Shown piece after piece: positions 19,120 through 28,581 of a stretch of DNA of 64,000 nucleotides (positions within the stretch are counted from its first letter, which is position 1; each line of letters begins with the position of its first letter). This DNA is from Planctomycetales bacterium 10988 (GTDB lineage Bacteria > Planctomycetota > Planctomycetia > Pirellulales > Pb10988): NCBI GenBank assembly GCA_009664345.1, contig CP043547.1, positions 6,414,709 to 6,478,708 on the forward strand. Reading direction: 5' to 3'. The position numbers and the translations under genes are program-made. The notes below the pieces were generated by a model. That model searched no databases and had not been told where the DNA came from. It was given only the letters and a program-made list of their open reading frames with translations.

Positions 19120-20625
19120 TTAATTGGGCATCACGGCATTTGGAGGGAGCGGGACGTTGTTCACTTTTCGCCACTCGACCATTTCTGAAAGTAGCTGCTG
19201 TGTCAGTTCCGGTCGTTCTTCTGCTAAATTATGCGATTCTGAAGGGTCTTCTTCCAAGTCATAAAGCTCCAACCTTCCATCAGCAAGGAATTGGATCAGT
19301 TTAAAATTTCCTTTACGCATCGCTGTGCAAGTTCCATGTTTATATTGACTTGCCAAATGCCAATAGAGGGGACGTTTCTTAAACTTTTCTGTATTCTGTT
19401 TGAAAAGAGTCGTCAATGAATCGCCATCGATGGTTCCTTGAATTTCTTCAATTCCAGCCAAGTCCATAAAGGTTGGAAAATAATCTAACATGGTTATGGG
19501 TAGATCACTTCTCCTCGCATGAATGTGACCCGGCCAATTAACAAGTGCAGGGACACGGATTCCCCCTTCATAAATATATCCTTTACAACCTCGTAATTGA
19601 TCATTCCTACTTTGAATGCCATTATAGCCATTGTCAGAAGTAAAGAAGAGAATGGTATTATCCCTTAAACCTGTTCGATCCAGGTATTCAACAATACGTT
19701 GGATGTTGTCATCCATTGATTTGATCATCGTGGCATAAGCGGCCATTTCCTCCCGATTTTTCCCCAATCCTTGACCAGTGTTCGGGTCCCCTGGCTTGTT
19801 GAGATATTTATTGAAAAGCTTTTGGCTCCTTGCTCGGGTCGGTCGATGCACGGTATAGAAATGAAGGTTGATAAGAAATGGCTCATCTTGATGTTGTTCC
19901 ATAAATTCAATTGCGTCATCCGTCAGACGATCTGTTAACCATTCGTCATCGGGTTTCTGTTCAATGAAGGGATTGCTGAATGGGGCAAAATAGCCTCCGG
20001 TATCGCTTTTGTATCCTCCTTCTTCCAAGGCTGGATCACCTCGATAAGTTCCTCCGACGTTTTTGAGAAATCCTCGTCCTTCTGGATAGTAAGGCCGTAC
20101 AGCAGCCGACTTGTGAAGGTCAAGCCAGCTAAAATCGGCAGGGTCTGGTTGGGTAAGTTTCTTCTTTAAAGGAAACTCCATATTTAATTCTTCCAAGGGA
20201 TAAGGTCCGACGATATGCCATTTCCCTAAGTGAATGGATTGGTAGCCAACCTCCGCCAGTGGCTGAGCATAAATTTTATGTTCTTGAGGGACGGTCCAAC
20301 GAGAGAAAATATTCTCCTGGGCGGTTCCCTTTTCCAGCACAGGAACGGTATAGACACCGGTTCGAAAGGACTGCTTTCCTGTAAAGAGGGCCGTTCGAGA
20401 AGGGGAACAAGTGGGATACATATAAGCATTGTCAAACACAAGGCTTTCCTGAGCCAAGGCATCCAAAGCCGGTGTTTCATACCAAGTTGAACCATTAAAT
20501 CCGACGTCGGCATACCCCAGATCGTCGGCCATAATAAATACAATATTTGGGTGCTTCGTTGTGCTTTGGGCATGGACCTGGGCTCCTAACAAAGCAACGA
20601 TGCAGATTAGAAAAATTCGAACCAT
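19120..20625 (-). CDS. Secreted sulfatase (formylglycine type)
   Basis: I used the ATG at 20625 rather than the TTG three codons upstream; this gives 501 residues with a signal peptide ending near AQVHAQS. The sulfatase pattern is clear: metal-binding IVFIMADDLGYADVG, then CSPSRTALFTGK, where the Cys is the residue converted to formylglycine, and HLGKWH and FTSDNGYNG further on. The substrate cannot be read from the sequence; planctomycetes use many such enzymes on sulfated polysaccharides. It stands alone, with an exact AAAAAGTACTTTTT palindrome about 65 bases upstream. Confidence 0.95.
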   Translation of the reverse strand: MVRIFLICIVALLGAQVHAQSTTKHPNIVFIMADDLGYADVGFNGSTWYETPALDALAQESLVFDNAYMYPTCSPSRTALFTGKQSFRTGVYTVPVLEKGTAQENIFSRWTVPQEHKIYAQPLAEVGYQSIHLGKWHIVGPYPLEELNMEFPLKKKLTQPDPADFSWLDLHKSAAVRPYYPEGRGFLKNVGGTYRGDPALEEGGYKSDTGGYFAPFSNPFIEQKPDDEWLTDRLTDDAIEFMEQHQDEPFLINLHFYTVHRPTRARSQKLFNKYLNKPGDPNTGQGLGKNREEMAAYATMIKSMDDNIQRIVEYLDRTGLRDNTILFFTSDNGYNGIQSRNDQLRGCKGYIYEGGIRVPALVNWPGHIHARRSDLPITMLDYFPTFMDLAGIEEIQGTIDGDSLTTLFKQNTEKFKKRPLYWHLASQYKHGTCTAMRKGNFKLIQFLADGRLELYDLEEDPSESHNLAEERPELTQQLLSEMVEWRKVNNVPLPPNAVMPN

Positions 20626-20688
20626 TGTTAGCAAACTTTCTACCTATTTAACTATCTAAGGACAATGATAAGTTGGGAGTGATTACTC

Positions 20689-20702
20689 AAAAAGTACTTT
20701 TT
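20689..20702. repeat. Palindrome AAAAAGTACTTTTT, upstream of sulfatase
   Basis: A perfect 14-bp palindrome, one of six exact AAAAGTACTTTT copies in the window, 64 bases upstream of the sulfatase start codon. Confidence 0.9.
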
Positions 20703-20896
20703 ACAAACATTTAAAAGTAAAAAACTATTTCTTATTAGAGTAATCGATCTTTCTTTAAGATAGAAGCGGCAGACACCTGGTCGTATATGACTGTAATCGT
20801 CCGGCCGATTCCTTTGTAGTCAGTTGTCAATTTGTTGGATTAACTTCTCGGTCAACTTTGCAAGTGTCCCACTGTTTTAATTCACTTGGTTTCGTA

Positions 20897-21859
20897 TCAT
20901 GGGTAAATTACTTTCCAGTCTTTTTTCATGTCCACGACGGTCCAATCGTGTTCGTTGGCGTAATCGAGGGCTTCGTTTAATTGGCCGATGTGAGATTCTC
21001 GGTCGTAAGCGAACTCACGTTTACCATCGGTATGGTGGATGATGACTTGAAGCGTGTTTTCCTGGCGAGCAGTCCACTTCAGCATTTCGAAATCCCCATC
21101 GGAGTTTCCAAAAGCCGCCACCGGGGGCCGTCCGATGAATTGATGAATCCCGACCGGTTTTCCTTCTTTGTCGTCAATGAAATTGATTTCCGGCAACCGT
21201 ACGAGAACCGGCTCGCCATTTCGTTCTTCATATTTGACTTTCACACTGCTGCCAAAGACCTGTTCCGGCGGAATACCGTAAATTTCCTCTGCCCAAACTC
21301 TCAGAAAATCAATTCCGCCGCCGGAGATAATGTAAGTTTTAAAACCGTTTGCTCTTAGGTAATCCAAAAGCTCCAACATTGGCTGATAAATGAGTTCGGT
21401 ATAAGGCTTCTGAAGGGTCGGGTGTTTAGCGGTCTTGATCCAATCACGAACGATTTCTGAAAATTCATCCGTCGTCATTCCACTGTGAGTTACTGCCATA
21501 ATCTTCAATAACCCTTCCTTGCCGGCAGCGAGGAGGGCTTCTCGATCATTTTCTAAAACAGCTTTAAAAGGTTGTTGCTCTTTCCATTCAGGATGATCCG
21601 CCGCCATCGCTTTGATGCGGTCGAGGGCGAAGAGGAGTTGAAAGTACGCCGGTTGTTCGGACCATAAGGTGCCATCGTTATCAAAGACCGCAATCCGATT
21701 CTCTGGCTCGATATATTTGATGCATCCATCATTCGTGGCACATTTGACAAAGTTGACGATCGCTTCCTTACTCGGGCTTTCTTCCCAAGAAGGCAGAGGA
21801 TCATCCGCCCACGTCATGGAGGTGAAACACAGAACAAGGGCACAGAGTAACTGTTTCAT
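20897..21859 (-). CDS. Exported HAD-family phosphatase
   Basis: The 320-residue protein has a signal peptide (MKQLLCALVLCFTSMTWA) and the four HAD motifs: FDNDGTLW (nucleophile Asp, near residue 60), IISGGG (near 170), a Lys in the middle region, and AFGNSDGDFEM (near 245). The layout resembles phosphoserine-phosphatase-like HADs. The substrate is unknown. A MITE-like element lies 38 bases upstream of its start. Confidence 0.9.
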   Translation of the reverse strand: MKQLLCALVLCFTSMTWADDPLPSWEESPSKEAIVNFVKCATNDGCIKYIEPENRIAVFDNDGTLWSEQPAYFQLLFALDRIKAMAADHPEWKEQQPFKAVLENDREALLAAGKEGLLKIMAVTHSGMTTDEFSEIVRDWIKTAKHPTLQKPYTELIYQPMLELLDYLRANGFKTYIISGGGIDFLRVWAEEIYGIPPEQVFGSSVKVKYEERNGEPVLVRLPEINFIDDKEGKPVGIHQFIGRPPVAAFGNSDGDFEMLKWTARQENTLQVIIHHTDGKREFAYDRESHIGQLNEALDYANEHDWTVVDMKKDWKVIYP

Positions 21860-21896
21860 GACCTACTCACTTGAATTGCTGGAAAGAAAAGTCTTA

Positions 21897-21975
21897 GAGT
21901 GTGTGATTCGAGGTATTTGTAGATTCAATTACCTCAAATATTTACCTCTATATTTTGGGTTTTGAGCGCGGGCTC
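21897..21975. mobile_element. MITE-like element 2 (79 bp)
   Basis: The left end GAGTGTGTGATTCGAGG and right end GGTTTTGAGCGCGGGCTC match the IS5-like termini less closely than the other copies, but the length (79 bp) and the flanks (TTA at 21894-21896, TTG at 21976-21978) agree. It lies just upstream of the HAD phosphatase gene and could affect its promoter. Confidence 0.7.
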
Positions 21976-22040
21976 TTGAAACTTGAAGCGTTTTCAAATG
22001 ATAGACCATCGGCGAGGAAACTCTCAAGGGATGCAGAAAC

Positions 22041-22080
22041 AAAAAACGCCTGATCATCTCTTTTTCATGATGACCAGGCG
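22041..22080 (-). terminator. Rho-independent terminator of the HMA-domain gene
   Basis: On the minus strand CGCCTGGTCATC (22080-22069) pairs with GATGATCAGGCG (22058-22047) over 12 positions with one G-T pair, followed by a run of six T. It lies 36 bases after the stop codon of the HMA protein gene. Confidence 0.9.
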
Positions 22081-22115
22081 CTAAATTTGATCTTCGATGG
22101 ATTCTCGAAGTGATG

Positions 22116-22445
22116 CTAGAACGTCGGCTTCTTAGTGAAGGTGCCGCTCGGTCCTGCCAGGCGGAGAGGTTCATTTTCCGCTTTCAGGACGGCTTCCCAC
22201 ATCGCTTTGGGGGAAAGGGTCGCTTGCTCTTGACCTGCTACGAAGAGGGTTTTCTTCTCGACATTGACTCGCACTTCTTTCACTCCTTTGACAGTGTAAA
22301 GTCGTGAAGCGACCTTTTGGGCACAACCTGCACAGTGCATTTCTTTGACCGTGATGCTCGTCCATGCCGGTTCGGCAGCAGTCAACTGCCCCACCAACAT
22401 CAAACAGACAGCAAATGCCAACGCGTACATTGATTTCAGGTGCAT
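22116..22445 (-). CDS. Periplasmic heavy-metal-associated (HMA) domain protein
   Basis: The 109-residue product has a signal peptide (cleavage near QLTAAEP) and one HMA fold with the metal site MHCAGC (near residue 36-41). AAAGGAG lies seven bases before the ATG. Proteins of this form bind Cu(I) or similar ions, or act as metal sensors or chaperones; no transporter gene is adjacent. The unit is monocistronic and ends in a strong terminator. Confidence 0.9.
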   Translation of the reverse strand: MHLKSMYALAFAVCLMLVGQLTAAEPAWTSITVKEMHCAGCAQKVASRLYTVKGVKEVRVNVEKKTLFVAGQEQATLSPKAMWEAVLKAENEPLRLAGPSGTFTKKPTF

Positions 22446-22772
22446 ACAATGCTCCTTTGAGATTTGATCACGACATGAAACTGTTTTAAAAACGATCCAA
22501 AAAGGCGATTGCCTTGGAACTTCAAATCAATTGGACCTATACAAAGTTTAGATTGTCGTGATGGGAGATGTGATCATACTGGAAAACGTGAATTGAGAAG
22601 TTCCGCGAGGATCCTAGCAAATTCCGATTTCCCGGGCGAGATCAATTATGGGAAGGCATTATCTCTGCTTTGAAAGATTCTTACCACATGTTCGTGACCT
22701 TGCCCGCTGTACTACACAATTCGAGTTTCTGGTCAAAAGTAAAATTGGGAGTCACCTCCCTTGAGGACGGCG
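22446..22772. other. Gap between DUF421 and HMA genes, with a possible MITE fragment
   Basis: At 22723 the sequence GAGTTTCTGGTCAAAAGT and the bases after it match the left end of MITE-like element 1 (GAGTTTGTGGTCAAATGT). The expected right end is not intact; the region reaches the DUF421 stop codon (TTA at 22773-22775) about 50 bases later. No other gene or structure is seen. Confidence 0.45.
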
Positions 22773-23309
22773 TTATTCTAGCCCTAGTTTTTGGTGACCG
22801 CTGACCGATTTCAGGGTCTCTAAATTTCCTTTGCTTTCTTTCATAATGACTGAAAGCTCTGCATCGGGTTCTAAGATGACCGCGTAGGCATCCTCCAAGG
22901 AACCTGCCCCGCTTTCACGGATCGCAGAGAGAATTTCCTCGCGACAGACTCGCTGATTGATCATCTGCCGTTCAAAAAATTGGCCATCAGCATAGAGAAG
23001 CGTTGGTCGAGAAAGAAACATTGAACGTGCCCAACTCCAGCGAGCAGTTGCACCTGTGACAAGATACTGTAGGGTTAAAAGCACAACCATTGCCAAACCT
23101 CCCTCCATCACGGTGATATCGCGTAAGAGGGTCATCGAGGCATACGTCGAGCCGACCGCCACGGTGACGATCCAATCGAAATTGTTCATCTTGGCCGTGG
23201 CACGTTTACCGATGAGCCGAATAAAAAAGGTCAAAATGAAATAACCGACAATCCCGCAAATAGCTGTTTCGGTCAATGTTCTCCAAGAGTCGGGCATGAA
23301 AAAGTCCAT
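22773..23309 (-). CDS. DUF421 (YetF-type) membrane protein
   Basis: The 178-residue product has three N-terminal membrane helices, with the family motif RLIGKRATAKMNNFDWIVTVAVGS near residue 32-55 (shown here in part: LIGKRATAKMNNFD), and a C-terminal cytoplasmic DUF421 domain with PTLLYADGQ and REEILSAIRESG. YetF/YdfS proteins in Bacillus affect membrane lipids and spores; the biochemical role is unknown. It stands alone between the HMA gene and a MITE. Confidence 0.88.
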   Translation of the reverse strand: MDFFMPDSWRTLTETAICGIVGYFILTFFIRLIGKRATAKMNNFDWIVTVAVGSTYASMTLLRDITVMEGGLAMVVLLTLQYLVTGATARWSWARSMFLSRPTLLYADGQFFERQMINQRVCREEILSAIRESGAGSLEDAYAVILEPDAELSVIMKESKGNLETLKSVSGHQKLGLE

Positions 23310-23731
23310 GATGCAAGTTCTCCATTATTTAGTTGGGCTATCAGTAATTCTTAGAGTTTGTGGGCAAAAGTTACCTGAGAGCCACTTTTTCCAAGTGACT
23401 AACTGTATTGCTCAGGCTTTGACCACTGGCTCTTAGTTTCAAGTTGCGTCTCTGTGAGGTTTATAGCGTGGTCAATCGCATTGACAATAACGGTTTTCCC
23501 GCAATTTTTCTAAATCATCCCTTCTTATCCGCTTTTCTCTGATGAGCCCTCCCTTCTCATTTCCTGACGGTTCATCCTCGGGAAGAGAATTTTGAGATCG
23601 GTTGTTTTCCTACTACCGAAATTCTCTGATAGTTGCCAATGTACGGAAGCTTCGACTAACATATGTCGATTGATTGATGAATTAATCAAACCAGAAAACT
23701 ATGGAAGCATCTCATTTCGTGAAGGGGTAAA
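23310..23731. other. Gap upstream of second sulfatase
   Basis: It contains MITE-like element 3 (23354-23432) and the presumed promoters of the divergent DUF421 and sulfatase genes. I see no further ORF or clear promoter boxes. Confidence 0.4.
23354..23432. mobile_element. MITE-like element 3 (79 bp)
   Basis: The left end GAGTTTGTGGGCAAAAG and right end CTTTGACCACTGGCTC pair as inverted repeats, flanked by TTA on both sides (23351-23353, 23433-23435). The length equals that of elements 1 and 2, and its interior can be aligned without gaps to element 1. Confidence 0.85.
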
Positions 23732-25336
23732 ATGAAAAACTACTTTTTGATTCGAAGTCGATTTCTCAAGCTGCCACCGCTTTGTTTCGCGATTCTATCT
23801 CTTACGGCTACTTTCGTGGGTGCGGAAGCGAAACGTCCGAATATTCTCTTTATCATCGTGGACGATCAATCCCCCTTTGATCTGAAGGTTTATAATCCAG
23901 AGACGAAGTTAGAAACTCCCAACATTGATCGATTAGCCGCAGAGGGAATCGTCCTCGATGGAGCACATCACATGGGGGCATGGGTGGGCGGAGTTTGTAC
24001 GCCTTCGCGTCATATGGTGATGAGTGGCCGTACTGTGTGGCATATTCCAGACAAGCCCAATCGACTCTTCAATCCTAATGTCCTTGATCCTGAACTCGTC
24101 CCGCCGGACCTTGAGGATTACACGATGGCTGCCGTTTTCAACCGTGCCGGATACGGGACGATGCGGACCTGCAAAACCGGGAATAGCTACGAGGCGGCCA
24201 ATCAGAAATTCATCGTGCGCCGGGATGCGATGAAGCGAGGCGGGACCGATGAAACGGGAAGCGCATGGCATGCAAAGCAGGTACTGGAGTATCTTTCTCA
24301 GCGAGAAGAAGACTCCGTGCAAGACCCTTTTCTCATTTATTTTGGTTTCTCGCACCCTCATGATACCCGCGACGGCAAACCTCGTTTGTTGAAAAAATAT
24401 GGGGCGACCAATCATACCGATCCCAACACTCTTCCACCTGCTGATTCCGAGCAACCTGCCTTGCCGGAAAATTATTTGCCTGAGCATCCTTTCCCGCATG
24501 GGCATCCCAATCTCCGTGACGAAGTCGCCGTTAGTGGGGTCTGGGAGAAGCGTGACGAGCGAACCATTCGCAATGAAATCGGTCGCGAATTCGCTTGCAG
24601 TGAGAATATTGATATTCAGATCGGGAAGGTCTTGCGAAAGCTGAAACAGATGGGGGAACTTGACAATACCTACATCTTCTACACTTCCGATCATGGCATG
24701 GCGATCGGACGTCATGGGCTGCAAGGCAAGCAAAATCTCTACGAACACACTTGGCGCGTTCCGTTCATTGTCAGAGGGCCGGGCATCAAACCAGGCACGC
24801 GTGCTCAGGGGAATATCTATTTACTCGATGTTCTGACGACTCTTTGTGATCTCTCAGGGATTGAAGCCCCGGCAACGAATGAAGGCACGAGCTTTCGGCC
24901 TGTACTGGAAGGTAAGAAAGAGACCATCCGCGACGTGCTTTACGGAGTCTACTGCGGTGGAACGAAGCCCGGCATGCGATGTGTCAAGAAAGGCGACTGG
25001 AAGCTGATTAAATACGATGTCCTCAATGGGCAAGTTCAAGAAACCCAACTCTTTAACTTGGCTGAAAATGCATCAGAGTTTTTAGCGGAACATCAAACAG
25101 AAGAGGTGTCCTCGCTGACGAAAGTAACGCCGAAAAAGAACCAACGCGATTTGGCGGAAGACCCTCACTATGCCGATCAACTCGAAGAGATGGAAGCCTT
25201 GTTGCTGGCGGAAATGCGTCGGCTAGATGATCCTTATCGACTTTGGAATCAACCGGATGATGGGATCGAGCTTCCCGAAATGGAGCCTCAACCGAGAAGA
25301 AGACAAGGAAAGAAAAAAACAAAAAGTGCTTTTTAA
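23732..25336 (+). CDS. Secreted sulfatase (formylglycine type)
   Basis: The 534-residue enzyme has a signal sequence, metal-binding ILFIIVDDQSPFD, and CTPSRHMVMSGRT, whose Cys is the formylglycine site; FYTSDHGMAIGRHGL carries the second metal site. The family pattern resembles a group found beside Gfo/Idh/MocA oxidoreductases in planctomycetes, as here (the oxidoreductase starts 103 bases downstream). The first codons contain the palindrome variant AAAACTACTTTT, and AAAAGTGCTTTT covers the end of the gene. Confidence 0.95.
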   Translation: MKNYFLIRSRFLKLPPLCFAILSLTATFVGAEAKRPNILFIIVDDQSPFDLKVYNPETKLETPNIDRLAAEGIVLDGAHHMGAWVGGVCTPSRHMVMSGRTVWHIPDKPNRLFNPNVLDPELVPPDLEDYTMAAVFNRAGYGTMRTCKTGNSYEAANQKFIVRRDAMKRGGTDETGSAWHAKQVLEYLSQREEDSVQDPFLIYFGFSHPHDTRDGKPRLLKKYGATNHTDPNTLPPADSEQPALPENYLPEHPFPHGHPNLRDEVAVSGVWEKRDERTIRNEIGREFACSENIDIQIGKVLRKLKQMGELDNTYIFYTSDHGMAIGRHGLQGKQNLYEHTWRVPFIVRGPGIKPGTRAQGNIYLLDVLTTLCDLSGIEAPATNEGTSFRPVLEGKKETIRDVLYGVYCGGTKPGMRCVKKGDWKLIKYDVLNGQVQETQLFNLAENASEFLAEHQTEEVSSLTKVTPKKNQRDLAEDPHYADQLEEMEALLLAEMRRLDDPYRLWNQPDDGIELPEMEPQPRRRQGKKKTKSAF

Positions 25337-25439
25337 CATTCTCTCCACTTACACTCAGCTTTGAGGACTGGTTGAAAGAGTCCCGTTCGTCGAAGCTTTC
25401 TCAAAGACAAACAAGTTCCCAGAACAGAAAGTATTTTCC

Positions 25440-26837
25440 ATGCAACATTCCCAAAATCGTCGTAATTTCCTGAAGAGTGCATCGGCCTCCGCGGTCGCCG
25501 CCTCGCTCACTCCTCATCTTTTCCCAACAACCTCTGCCTTTGCTCAGGGAAAATCGAACTCTCCGAATGAAAGGGTCACCTTCGGCTGTATTGGCACCGG
25601 GGCACGTTGGGGGATTGCTTCTACCGATCGATTAGGCGGCATTGGCAGACAGGTATTGCGTTTCGGTGATCTCGCGGTCGTGAGCGATCTGGATTCGGAG
25701 CGGATGGAAAAAGCCCGCGTCCTGTCCGGGGGGACAGCGAAGATGTCAGAAGATTATCGCCGCATTCTCGACCGTAAGGATATCGACGCGGTGACGATCG
25801 TCACGCCGGACCATTGGCATACCAAAATCGCCATCGACGCCATGAAGGCCGGCAAAGACGTTTATTGCGAAAAACCGCTTACCCTCACGATTGAAGAAGG
25901 GAAGCAGATTTGCCAGGTGGTTCGCGAAACCGGCCGCGTCTTCCAAGTCGGCACACAGCAACGAAGTATCTATAATAATCAGTTTTTGAAGTTCATCGGC
26001 TTGGCTCATTCCGGTCGTCTCGGCAAGATCAAGCGGGTCACCGTTGCCATCGGGGATGGTCCCACCAGCGGTCCGATCCCCGTCGCCGAGGCACCTTCGA
26101 CGCTGAATTGGAACCAATGGCTTGGCCAAGCACCGTTGGTTGACTTCCGAATGAAGGCGGATGACTCCCCATGGAATAAAACAAGAGGCCATTACGAATT
26201 CCGTTGGTGGTTCGAATACTCTGGCGGAAAGCTGACCGACTGGGGAGCACATCACGTCGATATCGCTCAATGGGCCATTGGGATGGATCATTCCGGGCCG
26301 GATCGCATTGAACCGATTATGGAAGAAGTCGAGTTCCCTTCACCAATGGAAAAAGGAATGCCGACCCTGGATGACCGCTACAACACCGCGAGCAAGTTTC
26401 GCATTCGTTGTTTCTTCGCCAATGGGGTCGAAATGGACATCCGAGATCGGGCCGATGATCTGGGTTTCGAAAATGGAATCATGCTGGAGGGAGAAAAAGG
26501 CCGAATCTTTGTCAACCGCGGCAAGCTTACCGGAAAAGCCGTCGAAGAGTTGGCCAACAATCCGCTTCCAGAAGGGACCATCGAGAAGCTTTATAAAGGC
26601 AAACAGCCTGGCGCGCACATGGGCAACTTCGTCGAATGTATTGCGGATCGTGAACAACCGGTTTCCGATGTCTTCACGCATCACCGAATTCTAACCACTT
26701 GTCACTTGGCGAATATTGCCATTCGGCTCGGTCGCCCTCTTCGCTGGGACCCGAAAAAAGAACAAATCCTCGGTGATCCCGAAGCAAATGCCTGGCAGAG
26801 CCGTGAGCAACGCAAAGGGTTCGAAATCACTGTCTAG
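25440..26837 (+). CDS. Gfo/Idh/MocA family oxidoreductase with Tat signal
   Basis: The 465-residue protein starts with a Tat signal ([10 protein letters not shown]), followed by the Rossmann fold motif [11 protein letters not shown] and the family motif [12 protein letters not shown] (near residue 140). Downstream [10 protein letters not shown]-like text reads [20 protein letters not shown], characteristic of the planctomycete group. The NAD(P)-dependent reaction acts on a sugar or sugar derivative that cannot be identified. It follows the sulfatase gene and ends in a strong terminator. Confidence 0.95.
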   Translation: MQHSQNRRNFLKSASASAVAASLTPHLFPTTSAFAQGKSNSPNERVTFGCIGTGARWGIASTDRLGGIGRQVLRFGDLAVVSDLDSERMEKARVLSGGTAKMSEDYRRILDRKDIDAVTIVTPDHWHTKIAIDAMKAGKDVYCEKPLTLTIEEGKQICQVVRETGRVFQVGTQQRSIYNNQFLKFIGLAHSGRLGKIKRVTVAIGDGPTSGPIPVAEAPSTLNWNQWLGQAPLVDFRMKADDSPWNKTRGHYEFRWWFEYSGGKLTDWGAHHVDIAQWAIGMDHSGPDRIEPIMEEVEFPSPMEKGMPTLDDRYNTASKFRIRCFFANGVEMDIRDRADDLGFENGIMLEGEKGRIFVNRGKLTGKAVEELANNPLPEGTIEKLYKGKQPGAHMGNFVECIADREQPVSDVFTHHRILTTCHLANIAIRLGRPLRWDPKKEQILGDPEANAWQSREQRKGFEITV

Positions 26838-26868
26838 CTGTTTTTGAATCCTGTTACAAAAATATTGT

Positions 26869-26901
26869 GCCGATCCTCGGCCTGCGGGGATCGGCTTTTT
26901 T
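26869..26901 (+). terminator. Rho-independent terminator after the oxidoreductase
   Basis: GCCGATCC (26869-26876) pairs with GGATCGGC (26888-26895) around an 11-base loop and is followed by six T. Confidence 0.95.
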
Positions 26902-27077
26902 CGTGGAAATTGCGGGAATTTAACGCGCTGAGATTCCCTGCGGAGGTTCGTTCTACCTAGTGCCTCGTGAATGTCGCCCTACAAGCAATGGCCGTAATTG
27001 ATACAATTTAATGTTGCCCAAACAAAGGTCTTTTCAAATCAGCACGCCGAAACAACCGCACCTACGGAAAGGATTTC

Positions 27078-28526
27078 ATGAAACCTGAAGGAGGGACCCT
27101 CAAAATACCGCCTCCCGCTTCAACTCCCGACTCCAGCAGCGTCCCGCCAAATGAGATTGAACAGCAGGAAAACAAAAATCTCTGGCTCTTGGCCAGCTAT
27201 ATGATCTCTTTGCGAGTCGGGTGGATTTTCAAAGCCGAAACAGTAATCATGCCGGCGGTCATTAACAGCATCAACGACTCCCCTTGGGTTCGTGCCTTTA
27301 TGCCGGTGCTGAGTCGCCTCGGTCAAAGTATGCCCCCGTTATTCTATGCCCCTTGGCTGAGAGGTTTGCCTCGCAAGAAACGGGCTTTGATGCTCACCAG
27401 CACACTCATGTCTCTCCCATTTCTTATTCTCTGTTTGACTTGGTATTACAAAGGAACGCAAAACTTTCCCGGTCTGGCTGTTCTTTTTCTACTGCTTTAC
27501 TTTCTCTTCTTCTGTTCCACCGGCTTGAATATGCTCACAGCGGGGACACTTCAGGGAAAGCTCATTCGTCCGAATCGCCGGGGCCGATTAATGATGCTCT
27601 CCGGCTTGTTGGGAACGGTCGCGGCATGCACGGCGGCTTGGTTGCTGTTGCAAAGATGGTTGAAAGAAGGGGCGAGTGGCTTTATTCCGATCTTCGCGAT
27701 GAGTGCCGTTTGCTTTCTTACCGCTGCGTTCGTGACAAGTCGCTTAGCGGAACCTGCCGATCCCCCAAGGTCTGATCCGCCCAAACGGCGATTGCACGCA
27801 CTCTTGCATATTGTCGAAACAATCCGGAATCATGCCCCTTTTCGCAAATTGATTCTGGTCGCCATGTTCTTTATTACAAGCCTTTCTCTTACCCCGCATT
27901 ATCAAACGTTGGGAAGCCAGGGGCTCTTTCCAGACTCGACTGTGAACAGGGTGGACGCGAGCAACGAACCGGGCGGAACTGATAAAACTATAGAGAAAAA
28001 AAAGCTTTCAACGTCTCAGACGGCCTTTTCCTATACGCTCTGGGTGATCACGCAAAACATCGGTGCCGGCTTGATGGGTGCAATGGCCGGCTGGCTGGCT
28101 GATCGCTGGGGCACCCGATTGGCATTACGATTCCAGCTTGCACTGGCCATGTTTACACCGTTGGTCGCTTTACTTTTTGCTCAATTCCCGGAAGAGACAC
28201 GCTCTCTCTATTTTGGCTTCCTCTACTTTCTGTTGGGTTCCGTACCGATTACGATAAAAATATTATCGAACTATGTGCTGGAATTGGTTCCGAACGAAGA
28301 TCATCCCCACTATCTCAGCACCCTGCAATTTTCGCTGGTGATCCCGTTATTTTTATCGCCGGTGATAGGTGTCTGTATTTCGCTATTTGGGTATCCAAGC
28401 ATTTTGCTTTTGATCTCAGCGGTCGTAGCAACCGGCTTCGGACTGACTTTTACCATGCTTGAGCCGCGTCATCATCCCGAACTCAGGCATCCATCGGAAG
28501 TGCCGAATGCAGAGACGCCTATTTGA
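27078..28526 (+). CDS. MFS transporter
   Basis: The 482-residue product has about twelve hydrophobic segments, with a soluble insert near residues 285-315 between helices six and seven. The N-terminal 45 residues are soluble. ORF text such as GWLADRWGTRLALRF in the second half matches the loop motif of major facilitator proteins. GGAAAGGA precedes the ATG. The substrate is unknown. It stands between the oxidoreductase terminator and the protease gene. Confidence 0.85.
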   Translation: MKPEGGTLKIPPPASTPDSSSVPPNEIEQQENKNLWLLASYMISLRVGWIFKAETVIMPAVINSINDSPWVRAFMPVLSRLGQSMPPLFYAPWLRGLPRKKRALMLTSTLMSLPFLILCLTWYYKGTQNFPGLAVLFLLLYFLFFCSTGLNMLTAGTLQGKLIRPNRRGRLMMLSGLLGTVAACTAAWLLLQRWLKEGASGFIPIFAMSAVCFLTAAFVTSRLAEPADPPRSDPPKRRLHALLHIVETIRNHAPFRKLILVAMFFITSLSLTPHYQTLGSQGLFPDSTVNRVDASNEPGGTDKTIEKKKLSTSQTAFSYTLWVITQNIGAGLMGAMAGWLADRWGTRLALRFQLALAMFTPLVALLFAQFPEETRSLYFGFLYFLLGSVPITIKILSNYVLELVPNEDHPHYLSTLQFSLVIPLFLSPVIGVCISLFGYPSILLLISAVVATGFGLTFTMLEPRHHPELRHPSEVPNAETPI

Positions 28527-28554
28527 TTCGCCTTCGAACTTCTCACCTAACCTA

Positions 28555-28566
28555 AAAAGTACTTTT
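28555..28566. repeat. Palindrome AAAAGTACTTTT, upstream of protease
   Basis: An exact copy, 16 bases before the protease start codon; the preceding base extends the A-run to five. Confidence 0.9.
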
Positions 28567-28581
28567 GAGGACTCTGGATAG

